In this document: positions 19,011-30,700 of the stretch, in pieces
How the letters are laid out: the number at the start of each line of letters is the position of its first letter
Position numbering within the stretch: the first letter of the stretch is position 1
From: Pseudo-nitzschia pungens
Taxonomy: Eukaryota; Bacillariophyta; Bacillariophyceae; Bacillariales; Bacillariaceae
DNA: 64,000 nucleotides
Direction: 5' to 3'
Assembly: GCA_037355855.1 (NCBI GenBank)
Contig: CM074758.1
Location: 2,019,001-2,083,000 of the forward strand
The notes under the pieces: model-generated
What the model saw: the letters and a program-made list of their open reading frames with translations, nothing else
Database searches by the model: none
Told to the model about the DNA's origin: nothing
Made by a program: the position numbers and the translations under genes

Positions 19011-21282
19011 TTTTACTGAAAGCAGAGAAAAGTTCGTCCAGAGTCTTCTTTTTTCTATTTTTCAATGCAGCAGCATAATAGTAGTCGCCATTCTCGCTTG
19101 TTGTTGGTGTTGGTGTTGTTGCTCTTGCTGCTGCTGCTGTTGTTGTTGTTGTTGGAGAGAGCAAAGGTTGGTTGATGTGGCCTGGGTTCTCATCACTATC
19201 GTTTTCAGTGCGGACAGGCTCGAATGAGGATCATTGCGGGATCGGTGAAAGCAGGGTTTCAGATCCTTCTCCTCGAACTGATTCTTGGGATATTGTTTCG
19301 TGCTTCAGCTGTTGATCGATATCCTTTCCGTTCCGTTCAGACACTACATACAACAGACGGGCAACCTATGCCGAATGCTGTTGCGATTGTATTTTTTTTT
19401 TTTTTAAAATAAACAGTTGAGCCACCCGATAGAAAGAATGAAAGTTTCCGGGAACGAATCGAATTCCGAAGAGTTGATTGTCGCCTTGCTTGTAGCTCGA
19501 GTATCAAAAGAGTGTCGAACCGAGAGCCATCGTGCCGAATGAATCAATCCGCATCGAGTTGATTGTCGCCTCGCTCGTATCACGGGCACCGAATGCATAA
19601 ATCCGTAACGATTCGAACGCCACCTTGCTCGTAGCTTGGGTATCGAAAGAGTGTCCGAGGGAGAGAGGTCGTGCTCGACCCTGGGCATCGAGTATCCAAA
19701 GGGAGTACGTACTAGCCACCTAAGGCCAGACGCCCCCGCGGAGGTATGATTCTGTTGTCGCGTTCTCCAAGTGTCACCCCCGGAAAAAATTCTGTGGCAG
19801 AGCTTGCTTTCGACCGGGATTGCCCTCGTTGACGCGTTTGGCAGACGACACGCGTTCTCATCTCGATTCATTCGGCACGTCTTCTCCAGAGAAAGTTTGG
19901 CCATCCACGATCGCCAACTCGACGGGGGAACCGCAATCGGATTCATCCGACTGCTTATCTTCCTTTGAAGCTGCGCTCGCCCAAAGCTTCGCGCCCGGAA
20001 ATTCTGGACCGTTCACGGAGCTTGCTTCCAATCCAATTGGCGTGCTGCTTGTTGTTGCGACGCGTGACGGAGACGACACAAGTTGTTCTCATTGTTTCGA
20101 CGCATTTCCTGCAGAGACGGCTACGGGATTAGCGATCGAAAGCATCTCGCGCTGCTGATGATTCTGATACTGCTGCGTCCGTACCATTGCTATCGGTAGG
20201 TCGAGACGAAGAGGACTCGGGCACGACCAGGAGCGGCTTGAGGCTTGAAATAGGTTCATGACAACCGACTCGTTACAATTACAAGTACGAAGTAACAAGT
20301 GAGGTTACCTGTAACTTACTTCTTGTTCGTGCCTGCAGATCTTTTGCTTGTGAGAACCACGACTGACTCGTAACTGCTGCCAAATCAAAACATACCGTAC
20401 GGTAAACTTACTTTACGAAGCACTGTGGTGCTTCCGTCTGTCCATCGCCCACCCATCCCAGCCTCATAGGACGGTGTGACTGTTTTGATACGATACCGAC
20501 CGGTAACTTACGGTACGTGTAACCTTAATGCCCAAGATGATTCGGTCGTTTTTCCGAACGTGATTGGTCTTAGTCCTCAATGAGTGTCAGTGTCCCTTGC
20601 GCAAAAGCATTCTTTGCCGACGAGTGGGGAGGAACAACACCGTTCCGGTTGACACGCCGTATCCTCTTTCCTCCCAACCGACAGAAGTGACGAGTGAAGT
20701 GCACACAATTTCGAACTGCAAAACAAAAGCAGACCGTGGTATAATAATAGTATCTCGGCAAGAAAAGCAAAGCACCACCAACCCTCTATATTATATTTTA
20801 CCAACCCTCGTTGCTTTCTCACAAGAAGAATTTCGGTACGGTGATCTTCGTTGTAATGAAACCGTTTGCTTGGAGATGCGTCACGAGCTGTATATATGAT
20901 TTTACATTGTACCGGTACACAGTTGCACGAATGAACGATGGATGATTCTTTCGCCTGCGACGATTCCTCATCACACAAGTGAGCTGGAGCTACCGATACC
21001 CCGGTTCCGATTGACGCATCGGACCGCGAATCAATCACCATGTATTTATTGTCATTATTGTCTTGGGGTCGTGTGCAGCAAATGCTGTTGACTCATCCAC
21101 TCACCGATGTTGTTTGACGCGTTTCTTAATTTTGGGCCAAAAGCAAGCAAGCAACCAACAACAAATCCAAAAAGAATTATCCATCCACAGACTACGTGAT
21201 ACGTCTACTGTACTGTACTGTACTCTACTGCATTCTACGCACTCAACAAACACTACACACCACACACCACACCCCGCCCACA
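19011..21282. other. Long intergenic region with degenerate repeats
   Basis: No supported gene in 2.3 kb. It holds a GTT/GCT-rich stretch (19095-19155), a run of 16 T (19389-19404), about three diverged copies of a unit beginning GATTGTCGCC..GCTCGTA (19477-19700), and GTAACTTACGGTACGTG-type words (20280-20530). Open frames at 19404-19946 (-), 19820-20158 (+) and 20577-21041 (-) have no recognisable domain and follow the repeats. The end is the promoter and leader of the ETF gene. Confidence 0.5.
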
Positions 21283-22053
21283 ATGAAAGTTCTTGTCGGA
21301 GTCAAGCGCGTTGTCGACTACGCCGTCAAGGTGCAGGTACAAAAAGGATCGGTCGGTCTGAAAAACGTCAAGATGTCCCTGAATCCCTTTTGCGAAATCG
21401 CGGTGGAGGAAGCCGTCCGACTCAAGGAAGCCAAGGCGGCCGAGGAAGTGGTGGCCGTCTCGATCGGACCCAAGCAGTGCACCGAGACGCTCCGCACGGC
21501 GCTGGCCATGGGCTGCGACAGAGCGATCCACATTTCGACGGACATGAGAACGGACTACATGGAACTCCAGCCGTACGCGATCGCGAAACTCTTTGGGAAA
21601 GTCGTCGAACGGGAGGGGTCCGATCTGGTCCTGCTCGGAAAGCAGGGCATCGATTCCGATTGCGGGCAGACGGGTCCCATGCTAGCCGGCTTTTTGGGGT
21701 GGCCGCAGGTCACCTTTGCCGCCAAGCTGACGCCCGAAGACGGAGGCAAGGGAATCACCGTGGAACGAGAGACGGATTCGGGGACGGAAACCATCAAGAT
21801 TCCTTCCCTGCCCGCGGTGGTGACGTGCGACCTGCGCCTGAACGAACCGCGGTACGCGACCCTGCCCAACATCATGAAGGCCAAGAAGAAAAAAGTCGAC
21901 ACGATGAATGCCGAGGACATGGGAGTCGACCTGACAACCTACAACGAGGTGGTGGAGGTCTTTGCGCCGCCGCCACGAAAACAGGGTGTCATGGTAGAAT
22001 CCGTCGACGAGTTGCTCGATAAGCTTCGCAACGAAGCCGGGGTGATAGCATAA
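21283..22053 (+). CDS. ETFB: Electron transfer flavoprotein beta subunit
   Basis: 256 residues, intronless; the start at 21283 gives [16 protein letters not shown], the usual first strand. ETF beta pairs with ETF alpha in the mitochondrial matrix and passes electrons from acyl-CoA dehydrogenases to ETF-quinone oxidoreductase; the beta subunit holds AMP. Evidence includes [16 protein letters not shown], the nucleotide-site region [40 protein letters not shown] with the following recognition loop [10 protein letters not shown], and a normal family length. As in animals, there is no clear cleaved presequence. The leader just upstream is rich in CACACCAC, like that of the cupin gene. Confidence 0.95.
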   Translation: MKVLVGVKRVVDYAVKVQVQKGSVGLKNVKMSLNPFCEIAVEEAVRLKEAKAAEEVVAVSIGPKQCTETLRTALAMGCDRAIHISTDMRTDYMELQPYAIAKLFGKVVEREGSDLVLLGKQGIDSDCGQTGPMLAGFLGWPQVTFAAKLTPEDGGKGITVERETDSGTETIKIPSLPAVVTCDLRLNEPRYATLPNIMKAKKKKVDTMNAEDMGVDLTTYNEVVEVFAPPPRKQGVMVESVDELLDKLRNEAGVIA

Positions 22054-22681
22054 ATGGACAGCAGGTTTCTCGGCCTAGCGTTTTTGTTGCTCAGGAAAGC
22101 ACGCCCAATACTTCTTTAGTGCACCAATGCCTGTCTAGTTTCTGTCATATAAATCCTTGACTACGTCGATGTCGTTGTAGGCAGTGAGTGAATCAATAGG
22201 AACAGAGGAAACATTCGTCAACAGCTTTCCCCGGATTCGTTTTGAACGCCTCTCTAGTTTCTCCTCTCTCATAATATCTCCTTGGCTGTGTCGTAGAATT
22301 CAGTGTGTCACTCGGTACGAACAAGAGAAACCTTTTTTTGTCAACAGCTTTCCTCACCTTTGTGTAAATGCCCCTCGCGTTTCTCTTGTTTCGTGATAAA
22401 TTCTTGACAACGCGACGAGTGAATCAGGAGAAACGAAAGACAAAATTCTTCAGCAACTTTTATGGCTTACTTGTCAGCTCGGTTGACAATCTCATGCTTT
22501 AGCTTTCTCGCACCAGCGGTCTGCTTTTTTTTGTATGACCGCAACCGATTTGTCGCGGCCAGCAATCGAAACTTACACAACATTGTCTAAATTCCAACCA
22601 ATAAAGTCTCCTTCTAAGATTGAGATCGATGTCCTCGTAAAAATTGAATCTATAGTACAGTTAGCTTATTGTATCCCAGGT
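22054..22681. repeat. Three degenerate ~120-bp tandem units after ETFB
   Basis: Blocks starting near 22135, 22250 and 22374 share the order CTAGTTTCT or TTTCTCTTGTTTC, a CTTGACTACG/CCTTGGCTGTG/CTTGACAACG segment, GTGAATCA or similar, GAGGAAAC/GAGAAACC, and CGTCAACAGCTTTCC or a close form. Divergence is high. The rest, to 22681, lies in the 3' flank of the antenna gene and holds nothing else that I can name. Confidence 0.5.
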
Positions 22682-23484
22682 TTAGAAGATAGGTTGGAAG
22701 AAGAAGGGAGTCTCGGCGACGACGGGAACTCTGTAGAGAGCTTCTTGGACAGCGAATCCCAAGATGGCCATCATGGCAATTCTTCCGTGCTTAATTTCCT
22801 TGGTCATCATTTCCATCTGTCCCTGCTTGTCTTGTGGCAAGAGGTTGAGGGGGTCGAAGTTGCAGTCACCGGCGACGTAAGCCTTTCCCTTCTCTTCCTT
22901 CATCTTCATGTTCTCGAGTTCGATGATTCCGGCGAGGGAGATGATGGCAACCCAGTAGGCTCCGGCGACCTTGTCGAGTCCTCCGTTGAGAAGGGAGGGG
23001 GACGCTCCGGTCTTGGTGAGCAGGGTGGGGAGACCGGTGGCGTCGGCGAGAGGCTTGTCCCAGAGTTCGGCAAGTGGCCATCCGACGGTGGCGAGCATTG
23101 CGAGACGGGAGTGCTTGATTTCGGCCTCGCGCATGTACATCAGCTTGGCCTTGTCGTCGCCGGCAAGAGAGAGGGGGCTGAAGAGAGATAAAAACACGAT
23201 GAAATAGTTTGTCGGTCGTTAGTATGGAACATAGAAATAGAGTGTCCACCAATGATTAATGCCGAAGAGACTTACTCGAAACCGACATCACCAGCCATGG
23301 TTCCGTCGAGAATCTTCGGTCGAGCGGCGAAAGGAAGAGCCTTGGACATATCTCCTTCTCCTTCCTTCTTGTTGGGTTCACCCCAGAGCGAAAGCTGAAC
23401 GGTTTGCGTTCGCTGGGCAGAGTTGTGGCTGGGGGTGAAGGCTGCGGCGGAGCCGGCGAGGAGGAGGGCGCTAACGAACTTCAT
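22682..23484 (-). CDS. Fucoxanthin chlorophyll a/c-binding antenna protein, probably LHCR type
   Basis: Two exons, 23484-23276 and 23177-22682, around a 98-bp GTAAGT...CAG intron; the joint makes GDVGFD/PLSLAG and the product has 234 residues. The N-terminus MKFVSALLLAGSAAAFTPS is a signal peptide with the diatom plastid motif (cleavage before F17 or nearby), so the protein crosses four plastid membranes and inserts in the thylakoid. Helix 1 has EIKHSRLAMLA and helix 3 EIKHGRIAMMA, the chlorophyll-binding E-x2-H-x-R pairs; a middle helix is AYWVAIISLAGIIELE. The lead-in ALPFAARPKILDGTMAGDVG is typical of the red-algal-like LHCR group tied to photosystem I, rather than LHCF or LHCX; the subgroup call is less sure than the family. 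Confidence 0.93.
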
Positions 23485-25014
23485 CTTTGTTTGTATTAAT
23501 TTGTTTTGTTTTCTCGTCGAGATCGTTTTCCTTTTGGCAGGTTTTGGTGTTGTGAGACCACAACTGGTGTCGACCACAAATCCACTTTCGGGAACGCTTT
23601 CGCAAAAGTTGCGGTAATCTTATCAAACATCCCAAATCCTGAAATCGATGATGTGTTCCCGCTTACTGGTACACAAATCTTACGCATTGCACGGTAGCAC
23701 ATCAGAGTTACTTCGACTTCGTAGTCGTTTGTCACCATTTACGTCGCACGTCTCACTCAGAGTGTGCTCGTATCGTGGTTGCAAACACCATTCAGTGGGT
23801 TGTGTTCGTAATGCGCTGTAACACGCACATCTGACTCATCTCAGACGTGTCAATGAGTTGTGTACGACTCACCCAAACATCCTTCCTCTATTATTTTTTC
23901 CCAAAAAACCCGAGATGCGGTAAATCTTATGATGTTCATGCATGGCAGGTCCCTGATAGAGCACAGGTACAAGTGAGCGCCCGCGTTGTAATCGCAATCG
24001 ATGCAAGTTCTGTTCGCCGCCAGCCACAAGTCTTAATCAATTCGTTGCTATCGCATGATACGAGAACATCGCCAATGACGCTGAAGCATACTTTAGAACA
24101 GGCTGGCCCTGAACACAAGATGCATAGAAAGTGTTGACAAAAAGGTTTTCGTCCTTTGCTGTCCGACTGCAGAGGTCTGGAGTTGCAATTCCGGTGTGTG
24201 ACCTGAAAATGGAATGCAAAGAAACACTTGCCGAAACATAATTTCGGAAGGACGTAATTTTCTCCGAGGAAAACGTACTCCTCTTTGTTATAGTAGCATT
24301 TTGTTAACGTGGAAATGGCAGTTGTTGCGGGAAATGGGAGATTGTACTACGTTTACTTTACCAGAAAGACGGTAATCCAGTAATAAATTACTCAGCTGAC
24401 GATGGAATCGCCAATCGAGGAAACGAATAGAATAGAATAGAATGGGTCAATAGGAACATATATGGAGCAAACTCGTGGAATTGGAATTGGTGCGAGTCAA
24501 AAGAGTTCAAAATGATCGAGGCCATTGCTTTCCGTCATCTCACGAGTCCGTTCCACTTCATCCCGGTAGATCCTAACTGCAGTATGGCATGAAACCCCGA
24601 ATTAGAGAAAAAAAAACCATGGTTCTGCCCATTGAATAGAGTCAGAGCTCAAAGCGGCACAACGATTGTTTCTTTGTTACGTGCAACTCTAGTTTGAGAT
24701 CCGCTCCGGTCTCAATTTATTTTGCCAGAGTTAATCTCTGCGCCATGCGATGTCAGACCTCCTTCGCTGCTATGGTCTGTTTCATCGAGACTCGCACTAT
24801 CCATTAGCGAAGGTGCGGATAGTTCTATCGAAAGGAGTAATTGCAGCGACACAAAACAGATGAGAATAGGAGTGTAACTTGCGGCCGTTGGGACCTGATT
24901 CCAAAAAATGTATGCCCTCTCATCCGATCATTGAAAAATGGCATATATAACTCTGCATGATCCATGGCATTATTTTGTTTCTGGACTGTGGAACAGGCAT
25001 CGATACACTGTACT
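23485..25014. other. Intergenic, antenna-gene promoter side
   Basis: It should include the light-responsive promoter of the antenna gene next to 23485. Short open frames at 23847-24137 (+) and 23936-24219 (-) are not convincing. A short ATAGA repeat (ATAGAATAGAATAGAATGG) lies near 24427. No RNA gene was recognised. Confidence 0.5.
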
Positions 25015-25746
25015 TCAGGTATCTAGTTGTGTTCTTACCTTTTGAAACCATTCCGGATCTTCGTCCTCTACGAACCCATCGCTGCCACTGGGCGTTGCCC
25101 CAGTTTTGTTTCCCTTGTCGCCGTCGTTGTCAAACAAGGGACTCTTTTTTTCTTGTACTTCTTCTTCCTCGCCGTCGCCCAAATACTTCTTGGACATGGC
25201 TCTGAATCTCTTGACCCTGGCCTTGTCGAACGAATTCTTGTAGGGATCCGCAAACATCATGTCCCCCAGGAGCCACTTGCGATCCTTTTCTCCTTTGCGA
25301 AGGTAATAGAGGTACCTGCGAACATCGCGTTCCTCCAACGGATCGTTGTCGAGGCAGTCGGATTCCTGGGTGAAATATTCCCTGGCGTACGAATGGTAGT
25401 ATTCGGCCCTGGAACGCAGTTCGTCCTCCTTGTTGGGGGGAGGTGCCATGGACATGATGCCCCCCGCGGTCGGATTCTGAAACTCCTCCTCTCTCCGCTC
25501 GAATTCCCTGTCGTCGAATTCGTTTCCCCATCGTATGACCCGGACCGACCGGAGGCAATTTCGGTAGAGCGACTTCGTCAAAAAGGCGGCTTCCTCGAGC
25601 AGATCCTCTCGTGTCACGGACGAAGACGAAGTCGAAGCCATTCGGATGCCCATGCATTGTCGAGAAGAACGCAATCCTTCCGATTCGGCACCGGCGCTCG
25701 CGGCACCCCTGCTGCGGCAGATTCCGATCGCACGACGCAACAACAT
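25015..25746 (-). CDS. LYR-motif protein, probably mitochondrial
   Basis: The open frame extends up to an ATG at 26001, but the ATG at 25746 opens an Arg-rich, Ser/Ala-rich lead (MLLRRAIGICRSRGAASAG) that looks like a mitochondrial presequence, so I prefer it (243 residues). The domain starts LTKSLYRNCLRSVRVIR, with the L-Y-R triad at 60-62 and the basic helix that follows, as in LYRM proteins; later helices include YHSYAREYF and RDVRRYLYYLRKGEK. LYR proteins bind acyl carrier protein and serve Fe-S transfer or respiratory-complex assembly; which one is unknown. The C-terminus is acidic. The frame ends QKVRTQLDT, but QK is followed by GTAAGAAC, a good donor, so a last exon below 25000 is possible (53-bp intron to 24985). 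Confidence 0.65.
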   Translation of the reverse strand: MLLRRAIGICRSRGAASAGAESEGLRSSRQCMGIRMASTSSSSVTREDLLEEAAFLTKSLYRNCLRSVRVIRWGNEFDDREFERREEEFQNPTAGGIMSMAPPPNKEDELRSRAEYYHSYAREYFTQESDCLDNDPLEERDVRRYLYYLRKGEKDRKWLLGDMMFADPYKNSFDKARVKRFRAMSKKYLGDGEEEEVQEKKSPLFDNDGDKGNKTGATPSGSDGFVEDEDPEWFQKVRTQLDT

Positions 25747-26380
25747 CCCGGGATGCCGGAAAGTATCGATGCGTGGATTTGATTCTGTGCGACTGTGCGA
25801 CTGCGAGGGTGCGACGTCGAAAACCCCTTTCCAATCTGTGAAGGGAAATCCCAAAGAATCGAGTCCGATACTGTGACGTTTCAATGCCGCTTGCTTTGCA
25901 CAAACAAATCCTTGCGATGCAATCACTTCGGCGACCTTGTTTTTGTTTCTTACAGCAACCTGATCGTTTCGGGCTGCGATGTTGACATCCGGTAGTCTCA
26001 TGATACGTTACGGTGGGTTCGTAATTACGGATGACTCGATTGGTAGGATGCATTCTTGACGCCCATCACTCATCACTCATTTTCACGACGAAAGACTTCG
26101 ATTTTGGGAGGTTCACGAAAAAGTATGAAAGTTTCCTCAATTTTTTCTTCCAAAAACATCATCAATCATCAATCAAAATCATCAACAACAATCCCAAAAC
26201 GTCTTCGATGAAAAAATCTTTTTCGAACTCACTCATGACTCACTCACTCGTAGACGAACCAAATCATCCATCTTGCAACCTGTTTTCACCCCTCTCCGCT
26301 TCATACCATTCTCGTTTGAGAAAAAGAGTCGACGAGGCTAGCCATCCGCAACATCGCACTACCCAGACACAGCCGCAACG
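25747..26380. other. Head-to-head leader/promoter region (LYR protein / aldo-keto reductase)
   Basis: The two genes diverge. The region 25747-26001 is open in the LYR frame and may be coding if the upstream ATG is used. A TGACTCA site lies at 26236-26242, among CACTCA repeats. Confidence 0.45.
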
Positions 26381-27616
26381 ATGAAGCTTTCGATACCTCG
26401 TGCCTACCTGGGCACCATGACCTTTGGTTGGTCGCAAACCAGCTCCTACGTCGACGAGTCGATCGCTCTGGAAATGGTCAAGAGATTCATCGCCTTCGAT
26501 CAATCCCTGCAGATATCCGAGCATCGGATCGACACCGCGCGAATCTATGCCGGGGGCAAGACGGAAAAAATCGTCGGGAAGGTCCTGCGGGAGCTCGATC
26601 CGGACCTCCTGTCGGATTGCTTGGTCGGAACCAAGGCGGCACCCTCGGTCAAACCGGGGGGACTCTCCGCGGAGGGCGTTGCCGGACAGTTCGAGGCCTC
26701 CATGGAGGCGATGGCTGCGGCTTCGTGCGACGAGTACTATCTGCACCAACCCGACGGGGAGCACGGCCTGCTCGAAAGCCTCCGGGCCGCCGATTCGCTG
26801 GTGAAGCAGGGAAAGGTTTCCAGGATCGGGATGAGCAACTACCACGCGAGCGAAGTCTCCCGGGCGTTCCAGCTTTGCAGGGAGCACGATCTGACACCCC
26901 CGACGGTGTACCAGGGACTCTACAATCCACTGAATCGCCTCGTAGAAGACGAACTGTTGCCGTTGCTGAAGGAAAATGGATGCTCCTTTGTCGCTTACAA
27001 TCCTCTGGTAAGTACAAATCGTGGGTCGGGCAAAATCAAAGCGTGACAACCAGTGGCAAAGTCGACTGATCGTTCCGTTTCAATCCATTTCGTTTCATTC
27101 CGTTTCGCTGTTTCGCACGAAACTCGGATGACGGATGGTGGTTCGCACGCGCAGGCGGCGGGATTGCTGACCGGCAAGCACAAAGACCCCGACACCGTGG
27201 CAAAGGGGAGATTCAAGAAAAACCAAAACTACCTCCCGCGCTTTTACACTCCCGCGAACTTTGCCGCCATCCAACGGATCCGGGAACGGTGCGAACGGGA
27301 CGGGATCTCCATGGTGGACGCGACCTTTCGGTGGCTGCTCTGCCATTCCTCCCTGGAAGCGGACTCGGACGGAATTCTCCTGGGTGCCAGCAGCCTCGAT
27401 CAGCTGGACGAAAATCTCGCGGCCTGCAAGAGCGCGGCGGCGGCGGCAGAGAGCGGTTCCCCGCTGTCGGACGAGCTGTTGGCGGCCTTTGACGAGGCGT
27501 GGGATCTCACCAGGGAGGGGGCCTTTCCGTACTGGAGAAGCTATTCCTCCGATATGCCCGATCGCGAAACCCTGGACCAGGGAGCTAGTTACAAAGCCAG
27601 CAAGGTCAAAGAATAG
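26381..27616 (+). CDS. Aldo-keto reductase, AKR7 (aflatoxin aldehyde reductase)-like
   Basis: Two exons, 26381-27007 and 27155-27616, with a 147-bp GTAAGT...CAG phase-0 intron; the joint gives YNPL/AAGLLTGK, the family motif, and the product has 362 residues, the usual length for AKR7 or slightly longer. The N-terminal strand is LGTMTFGW. The catalytic tetrad is visible as D51, Y56 (DTARIYAGG), K85 (GTKAAPS) and H122 (YYLHQPD). IGMSNYHASEV and a C-terminal ATFRWLLCHS / GILLGASSLDQLDENL give the NADPH-binding end. Such enzymes reduce aldehydes such as succinic semialdehyde and dialdehydes with NADPH in the cytosol. No targeting peptide is apparent. High GC and strong codon bias set this gene apart from its neighbours on the left. 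Confidence 0.92.
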
Positions 27617-27792
27617 ATCGTGACACGCGCCACTAAGCATAGAGAGTACAGTACAAACAAGGATGCAATGGCATACAAAACATACTAGCATATTTTCCTC
27701 CGCAAAAGGCATGAATAGGAACTATTGCGTGCCGGTCCGGGGGCATTCCAATTGCATCGTGAATCATACGGCTGCTGCAATCCACCGCCGCG

Positions 27793-30700
27793 TCAATTTT
27801 GCGACAGCGGCTGGGGAGTCACCACTCGCAGGGCGGCGTCGCCCAGTTTTCGATCGATCCAACCCGCGCGAACCAAAAAGTCGACGATGTTTCCCCGGCG
27901 TTCCACATCGATCTTGACGATCGTTCGCCTGCTCGACTGCGAGGACTCTTTGTTCAGCAACCCGTTCGCCAACGACTCGTGGATCAGTGCCTTTTTGATT
28001 TCCAGGTACTGGAGGGGATAGATCTGCAGCTTTTCGCAGAGGGCTCGTTCCTTTCGGGACAAGAGATCGAAGCACGGGGCCGCGGACAGACGGAATGCCT
28101 TCTTCTTCTTCTTTGTTTTTTCCGGAACGTCCACCTCCATTGGATCGTCTCCATCCTCGGAGGCAGCGGCCGCGGGCGTGTCCGTTGCCGTTCCTACCGT
28201 CTCTCCCGCCGTCCTGCTTTCCGCGGCCGTGGTTGGCATCCCCTTGCCATCCTTGGGGTCGTTTGTATCCCGAGTTTGTTCGTCGTGCCGCCGCAGCCGC
28301 TCCTCCTCCTTGGTTTCCCCCTTGCTGTTTTTGCCGTCCTTTCCTCGCGCTCTGGCGTTGTCCGACGAGGATTTGATGTTGTTGTTGCTGCTGCTAATGT
28401 GGCTGTTGCTGCCGATAGTCCCCTCCGTCGACGTTCCGGACCGGCTGGTGCTCCGCCGGTTCTTCCGATCGTTGGTGCGGTACTGTTTCCACAGCGAGTC
28501 GGTCGCCCTGAATTGCGACAGCGACGACGACGCCGACGACGCCGAAAGCGTCCGCGCTTTGAGCGACGCCGCAACGGCCGAGGGGCTCGCTGCTCCCCCC
28601 TTTCCCTTGGCGCCCGCCAGTGCCGCCGCTGCCGCCGCGGCGGCCTTGGCCTTGGCATCCAGTTCCAGCTTCTTGTGGAACTGGCGGCGATCCTTGTCCA
28701 GCTCGTAGAGCTCGGCCTCGGCCAGGGTCCGGATGCCGATGCGCCGGTACATCTGCAGCTTGGCGATTTCCTTGCGGAGCTTCTTGGCCCGGAGAATGTC
28801 GCTTATGAATCGCTTGTGCTCGTCGGGCGTGTGGAAGCGCTCGAAGAGCCGCATGCGGTGGACCAGATCGCGCTCGTCGACCGGCAGCCGGAGGTCGTTC
28901 TGGACGTAGGTCCGGTAGTCGTAGAGGTGCCGGTGGAGGACGAATTTCTTGCGCTTCTCCCGCTCGTCGAGTTTTTCGCAGTAGATCTGCAGGACCTTGA
29001 GCTTTAGCTCCCGGTCCTCCGGCCTGTCGCCCCGGATGAATTCCATGTCGGCCAGGGCCGTCTCGGCGTCGTTTTCCCACTCCACGTCGAAGTCCCCCCG
29101 GCGGGGCATGAATCCGGCCAGTTCCGATCCCAGCAGGTGTACCGCGTCGTGCGGTCTCGGGGGCAGGACGGTGGGAGATCCCACCCTGCCGAGTTTGGTG
29201 TCGATCCAGGTCTTGCGGATCCTGTCGGCATCGGCCTTGGTGGGTGCGGAAAGGGTGGCCTTGACAAAGGCCAGTTCCGCCTTGCAGGATTGGTCGCGGG
29301 CGACTTCCTTGCCCAAAACCGCGCCCGGCACCGCCGGCAGGTACGGATCGGACCACAGCTTTCGATAGCCGGGGAGCGATTCGGTCGGGACCACCCTCAG
29401 TTTCTTTCGGGACGAGGAGGAGGAAAACGACGACGACGACAGAGTGTTGGAAGCACTCCGGCGTTTGGAGGTTCTCACACGGTCCTCGTCTTCCGCGACG
29501 ATTTTGGGTGCGGAAGAAGTGTTCGCGTTTGTGTTCGTGTTTGGTAACGGACTGGCTGGTTCCGACCGGGATTGTTCTCTGCCCGTTTCGGGTGCCTTTT
29601 TTTGGTCTTGGTCGGTCTTGCCTTGCGCAACGGACAAAGCCCCGGCACCCTCCGCCGTAGTGCTCGTGGCGTCACTCGAAGCATTGTTGTTGTTGTTGCC
29701 GTTGTTGTTTTTGTTTTTGCTCTTTTTGCTGCTGCTGCTGCTGTTCTTGTTCGTTTCAACGTCGCCGGCCGTTTGCTTGGCATTGTTTTCGCTTTCCTCC
29801 GCACCGCAATGCTTCTTGTGCTTGTTAACCTCGTGCTCGTGATTGTAATTGTCGTCCACAACGGTCCACTGCGGCAAGATGTGTCCGTAGCGCCCCAGGA
29901 AATCGTCCAGGTACCGCTCCATGCAGCGCTTGGCGGTCTTTCCGACCGAACCATTCCCGCTGACCGCGTCGGCAATGTCCACCCAGTTTCCCAGACCAAG
30001 GCTGCCAATGGCATCGATCAGCCGCAGGTCCTCCTCGGCCGTCCAAATCGTTTTGGCCTCGTCCGTCACGGTCACTTCCACGCAGCGAGGAGCAGGAGGA
30101 GGAGCGGGGGGAGATGGAATCGAAGGGGGGGGCTTGGTTTTGGTTTTCGCGTCTCGATCGACCATGGGTTCGTCGGCGGAGGATTCCTTGCGAGTTGCTG
30201 CGGAAGCGGCACTGTCGGTAGATTGTGCAGTACTAGCAGCAGTACTACTACTCGTACTACTCGTACCGCCGAACCCTTTCGGCACAACGATCCGACCCGG
30301 CGGAAAAATAGGATACCGGGTGCTGTCGCACACGCGATAGCAGTGGTGATCCTCGTGGTGCGCCGCCGCCGAGGAAATCTCGATCGACGACGACTCGATG
30401 CCGTCCTTCTGGAGTTCGTTCCGCGTCTGGTTGGCGGCCTTGTTTCTCGCCGTCACCGCGCCGTGGTTCGACGTGATGAAACAATTCAGGCACAGATCGA
30501 AGTCCGTGCACACGGCGCAGCGGATCCGGGGCAGCTGGCTGATGTCGCTGTGGCAGTAGTCGCACTCGTAGATACCGGTTTTCTTTGCGCTCGTCAGAAC
30601 CAGCAGGGCGTCGTCGTCGAGGACCACGGAAGCGCTTCCGTTGTTGTGGTCATCATTGTTGTTATTGTTGTGGTTGTTGCTGCTGTTGTTGCTGCTAGCA

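Noticed and set aside
19404..20158. Frames of 180 (-) and 112 (+) codons
   Set aside because: They follow degenerate repeats, overlap on opposite strands and show no domain.
21196..21282. Longer ETFB start with 29 extra codons
   Set aside because: It lacks an ATG, is built of CACAC repeats, and the ATG at 21283 gives the conserved N-terminus.
28178..29547. Long frames opposite and out of phase with ADA2
   Set aside because: GC-rich shadow frames of a clearly coding gene.
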